Part shown: piece after piece, positions 4,358 to 6,213 of the stretch
Layout of the letters: the number at the start of each line of letters is the position of its first letter
Numbering within the stretch: the stretch's first letter is position 1
The notes under the pieces: model-generated
The model's database searches: none
What the model was told of the DNA's origin: nothing
What the model saw: only the letters and a program-made list of their open reading frames with translations
Assembly (NCBI RefSeq): GCF_900541605.1
Contig: NZ_UQKJ01000110.1
Span: 1-6,213, forward strand
Source: an uncultured Dialister sp.
GTDB taxonomy: Bacteria > Bacillota > Negativicutes > Veillonellales > Dialisteraceae
Length of the DNA: 6,213 bases
Reading direction: 5' to 3'
Translations under genes and position numbers: made by a program

Positions 4358-6112
4358 ATGAATACCCTGGTACTGCTTGCTGTATGTTTAGTGATTCTTC
4401 TGTGTGGATATATCTTTTATGGCCGATGGCTTGTGAGGCAGTGGGGCGTGGGAAAAGGAAATATTCCCACTCCTGCCCATACCATGGAAGATGGCGTGGA
4501 TTATGTGCCGGCGAAGGCGCCGGTGCTCATGGGCCATCATTTTTCCTCTATTGCCGGCGCAGGACCGATTACGGGTCCCATCGGGGCGGCTATGTTCGGC
4601 TGGCTGCCGGTGACCCTGTGGGTGCTGGTAGGGGGTATTTTCTTTGGTGGTGTCCATGATTTCGGAGCTCTCTTTGCTTCCATCCGCCATAATGGACAGT
4701 CCATCGGTGAAATTATTTCTGCCAACATGTCCAAACGGGCAAAGCAGCTCTTTATCATCTTTTCCTACCTCACCCTGATCCTGGTGGTGGCGGCCTTTGC
4801 GGCCATCGTAGCTTCCACCTTTGGCGCGGTCTATGAAAATGGCGTGGTGAATGAAGCAAAGAGTGCCACCCAGGCCTCCGTGGCCATGGTGTCCATTCTT
4901 TTTATTGCCGTGGCTATTGTCTTCGGCTTTGCGGTGTACCGCCGGCATACGGGCATGGCGGTATCCACCATCCTCGGCGTGGCGGCCATTGCCATCTGCA
5001 TGGCCATCGGCATGAATTTCCATCCCTTCTATTTCTCCACCACCACCTGGATGTGGCTCATTGGCCTCTATATCACCATCGCCTCCGTGACGCCGGTATG
5101 GATTCTCCTGCAGCCCCGGGATTACCTGTCCTCCTTCCTGCTCTACGCCATGCTCATCGTGGCGGTCATCGGTATCGTAGGTGCCCATCCGGATATCAAT
5201 CCGGACCTCTTCCCGGCGTATACCGGATTCTCCGTGGATAATGGAAACGGCACCCAGTACCTGTTCCCCATCCTCTTTACAACCGTAGCCTGCGGCGCTA
5301 TTTCCGGTTTCCATTCCCTCGTTTCCTCCGGCACCACGTCGAAACAGCTGGATAAAGAGTCCGATGCCAGACCCATCGCCTATGGCGGCATGCTGCTGGA
5401 ATGCGTACTGGCCATCATTACCCTCTGCGCCATCGCCTATGCACGGGAAACGGGCCATGTGAAGGGGGCCACCGATATTTTTGCCGGAGGTATTTCTGCC
5501 ATGATTGGTGCCATCCCCGGTATGGCGTCCCTGGAAAGCAGTATGTATACCCTTCTGGTACTGACCTATTCCGCTTTCTGCCTCACGTCCCTCGATACGG
5601 CTACGAGACTGGCACGGTTCATGTTCCAGGAATTCTGGCTGGAACCGGGACAGACGCCGAAGGATATTGACGGCACCTTCAAGAAACTCATGGTCAATCC
5701 CTATTTTGCCACCATTATTACCGTGTTCTTCGGCATCATGCTGGGCATGGGGGGCTTCATGAAAATCTGGGGTCTCTTCGGCGCTGCCAACCAGCTGCTG
5801 GCAGGCATCGGCCTCCTGGCCGTAGCCACCTGGCTGGGCAATGCGGGTAAGAATAATAAAATGTTCCTCGTCCCCATGGCATTCATGATGGTGGTCACCA
5901 TCAGCTCCCTGGCGATTATCGTACGGAACCAGGTCCTCATGATTATGAATGGCGCCACCGACTGGGGTCCCTATGCCCAAGCCGGTATCGGCATCCTGCT
6001 CATCTGCCTGGCCCTGGAGCTGGCCGTGGAAGGCTGCCGCACCATTTTCCGCCAGCGGAAACAGGCAAAGCAGGAAGAAATCCCCGCCCTGGACGACGTA
6101 GAAGAAGAATGA
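4358..6112 (+). CDS. cstA: CstA-family carbon starvation protein / pyruvate transporter
   Basis: The 584-aa product is an integral membrane protein rich in hydrophobic segments, beginning with a membrane helix at residues 2-20. It carries CstA hallmarks in order: GHHFSSIAGAGPITGPIGAA (59-78), GGVHDFGALFASIRHNGQSI (98-117), PVWILLQPRDYLSSF (246-260), GAISGFHSLVSSGTTSKQL (313-331), TSLDTATRLARF (410-421) and WGLFGAANQLLA (471-482). Characterised members (E. coli CstA and BtsT) import pyruvate, probably with protons; peptide uptake has also been proposed for CstA proteins. At 584 aa it is shorter than the ~700-aa E. coli proteins, as is usual for Bacillota. The C-terminus is charged and cytosolic-looking (RQRKQAKQEEIPALDDVEEE). 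The start is at 4358, seven bases after AAGGGGGG (4343-4350); an in-frame TTG at 4337 lacks such a site. The substrate is inferred from family only, and no BtsS/BtsR-type regulator is in view. Confidence 0.93.
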   Translation: MNTLVLLAVCLVILLCGYIFYGRWLVRQWGVGKGNIPTPAHTMEDGVDYVPAKAPVLMGHHFSSIAGAGPITGPIGAAMFGWLPVTLWVLVGGIFFGGVHDFGALFASIRHNGQSIGEIISANMSKRAKQLFIIFSYLTLILVVAAFAAIVASTFGAVYENGVVNEAKSATQASVAMVSILFIAVAIVFGFAVYRRHTGMAVSTILGVAAIAICMAIGMNFHPFYFSTTTWMWLIGLYITIASVTPVWILLQPRDYLSSFLLYAMLIVAVIGIVGAHPDINPDLFPAYTGFSVDNGNGTQYLFPILFTTVACGAISGFHSLVSSGTTSKQLDKESDARPIAYGGMLLECVLAIITLCAIAYARETGHVKGATDIFAGGISAMIGAIPGMASLESSMYTLLVLTYSAFCLTSLDTATRLARFMFQEFWLEPGQTPKDIDGTFKKLMVNPYFATIITVFFGIMLGMGGFMKIWGLFGAANQLLAGIGLLAVATWLGNAGKNNKMFLVPMAFMMVVTISSLAIIVRNQVLMIMNGATDWGPYAQAGIGILLICLALELAVEGCRTIFRQRKQAKQEEIPALDDVEEE

Positions 6113-6164
6113 GCTGATAGGGTCTGCGTGCTGGCGGTTAGAGTCACTGGGGCGGAGTTTCTAG

Positions 6165-6183
6165 GGAAGCACTGATTAAATCG
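6165..6183 (+). mobile_element. possible left end of an IS5-like element
   Basis: GGAAGCACTGATTAAATCG follows CTAGG at 6162-6166, a sequence that fits the YTAR-type target preferred by the IS5 group. From memory, its start resembles the IS5 terminal repeat (GGAAGGTGCGAATAAG). The element would continue past the window, so neither a transposase nor a right end is visible. A short stem AATCG-TTGTT-CGATT (6179-6193) lies beside it. The call is tentative. Confidence 0.25.
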
Positions 6184-6213
6184 TTGTTCGATTATACTCT
6201 TGTATTTTCATGC

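Noticed and set aside
4388..5980. 530-codon open frame on the minus strand inside cstA
   Set aside because: It lies wholly opposite cstA, is very rich in H, G and E, and shows no family motif. It reflects the strong third-position bias of cstA rather than a gene.

Overview
The window looks like a piece of a low-to-mid GC Bacillota chromosome, most likely from the Negativicutes (Acidaminococcaceae/Veillonellaceae-type gut anaerobes). This rests on strong AGGAGG-type ribosome binding sites, clear -35/-10 promoters, oxygen-sensitive-lifestyle genes (small nitroreductase, thioredoxin, short CstA), and intergenic DNA packed with palindromic and heptameric repeats. The genus cannot be fixed from the sequence alone. 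All recognisable genes lie on the + strand.

Layout. 1-416 is gene-free and holds a possible upstream terminator, a long imperfect hairpin (85-143) and one inverted copy of a dispersed hairpin repeat (286-322). 417-492 is a tRNA-Ala(CGC) with its own promoter and terminator. 546-1301 is a monocistronic nitroreductase-family gene with a structured 5' leader of about 160 nt and a strong terminator. 1350-1500 is a 151-bp MITE-like element with 17-bp perfect terminal inverted repeats. 1549-2037 is a thioredoxin gene (trxA) with an extended -10 promoter and a textbook terminator. 2105-2359 is an AT-rich segment with a strong promoter flanked by two dyads and closed by a strong terminator, but with no credible ORF: a candidate small RNA. 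2360-3580 is about 1.2 kb without genes, built largely from repeats. 3676-4260 encodes a conserved protein of unknown function. 4358-6112 encodes a CstA-family carbon starvation/pyruvate transporter. The last ~100 bases carry no terminator but may hold the left end of an IS5-like element running off the window.

How the genes relate. The tRNA, nitroreductase and trxA genes are each separate transcription units bounded by their own terminators, so they do not form an operon; trxA and the nitroreductase are both redox proteins but the link is only thematic. The unknown 194-aa gene and cstA are only 97 bp apart with no visible terminator between them, so they may be partly co-transcribed.

Most unusual content: (i) the orphan promoter-RNA-terminator unit at 2105-2359, whose transcript carries an extended Shine-Dalgarno sequence locked inside a hairpin; (ii) a family of at least four intergenic hairpins (286, 2497, 3035, 3167) that all have exactly 12-nt loops; (iii) heptamer arrays shared between the MITE-like element and the two long repeat copies; (iv) a palindromic element containing the GTCATTTCGA-type dispersed motif, with a third copy further on. 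No CRISPR array, toxin-antitoxin pair or defence system is visible.
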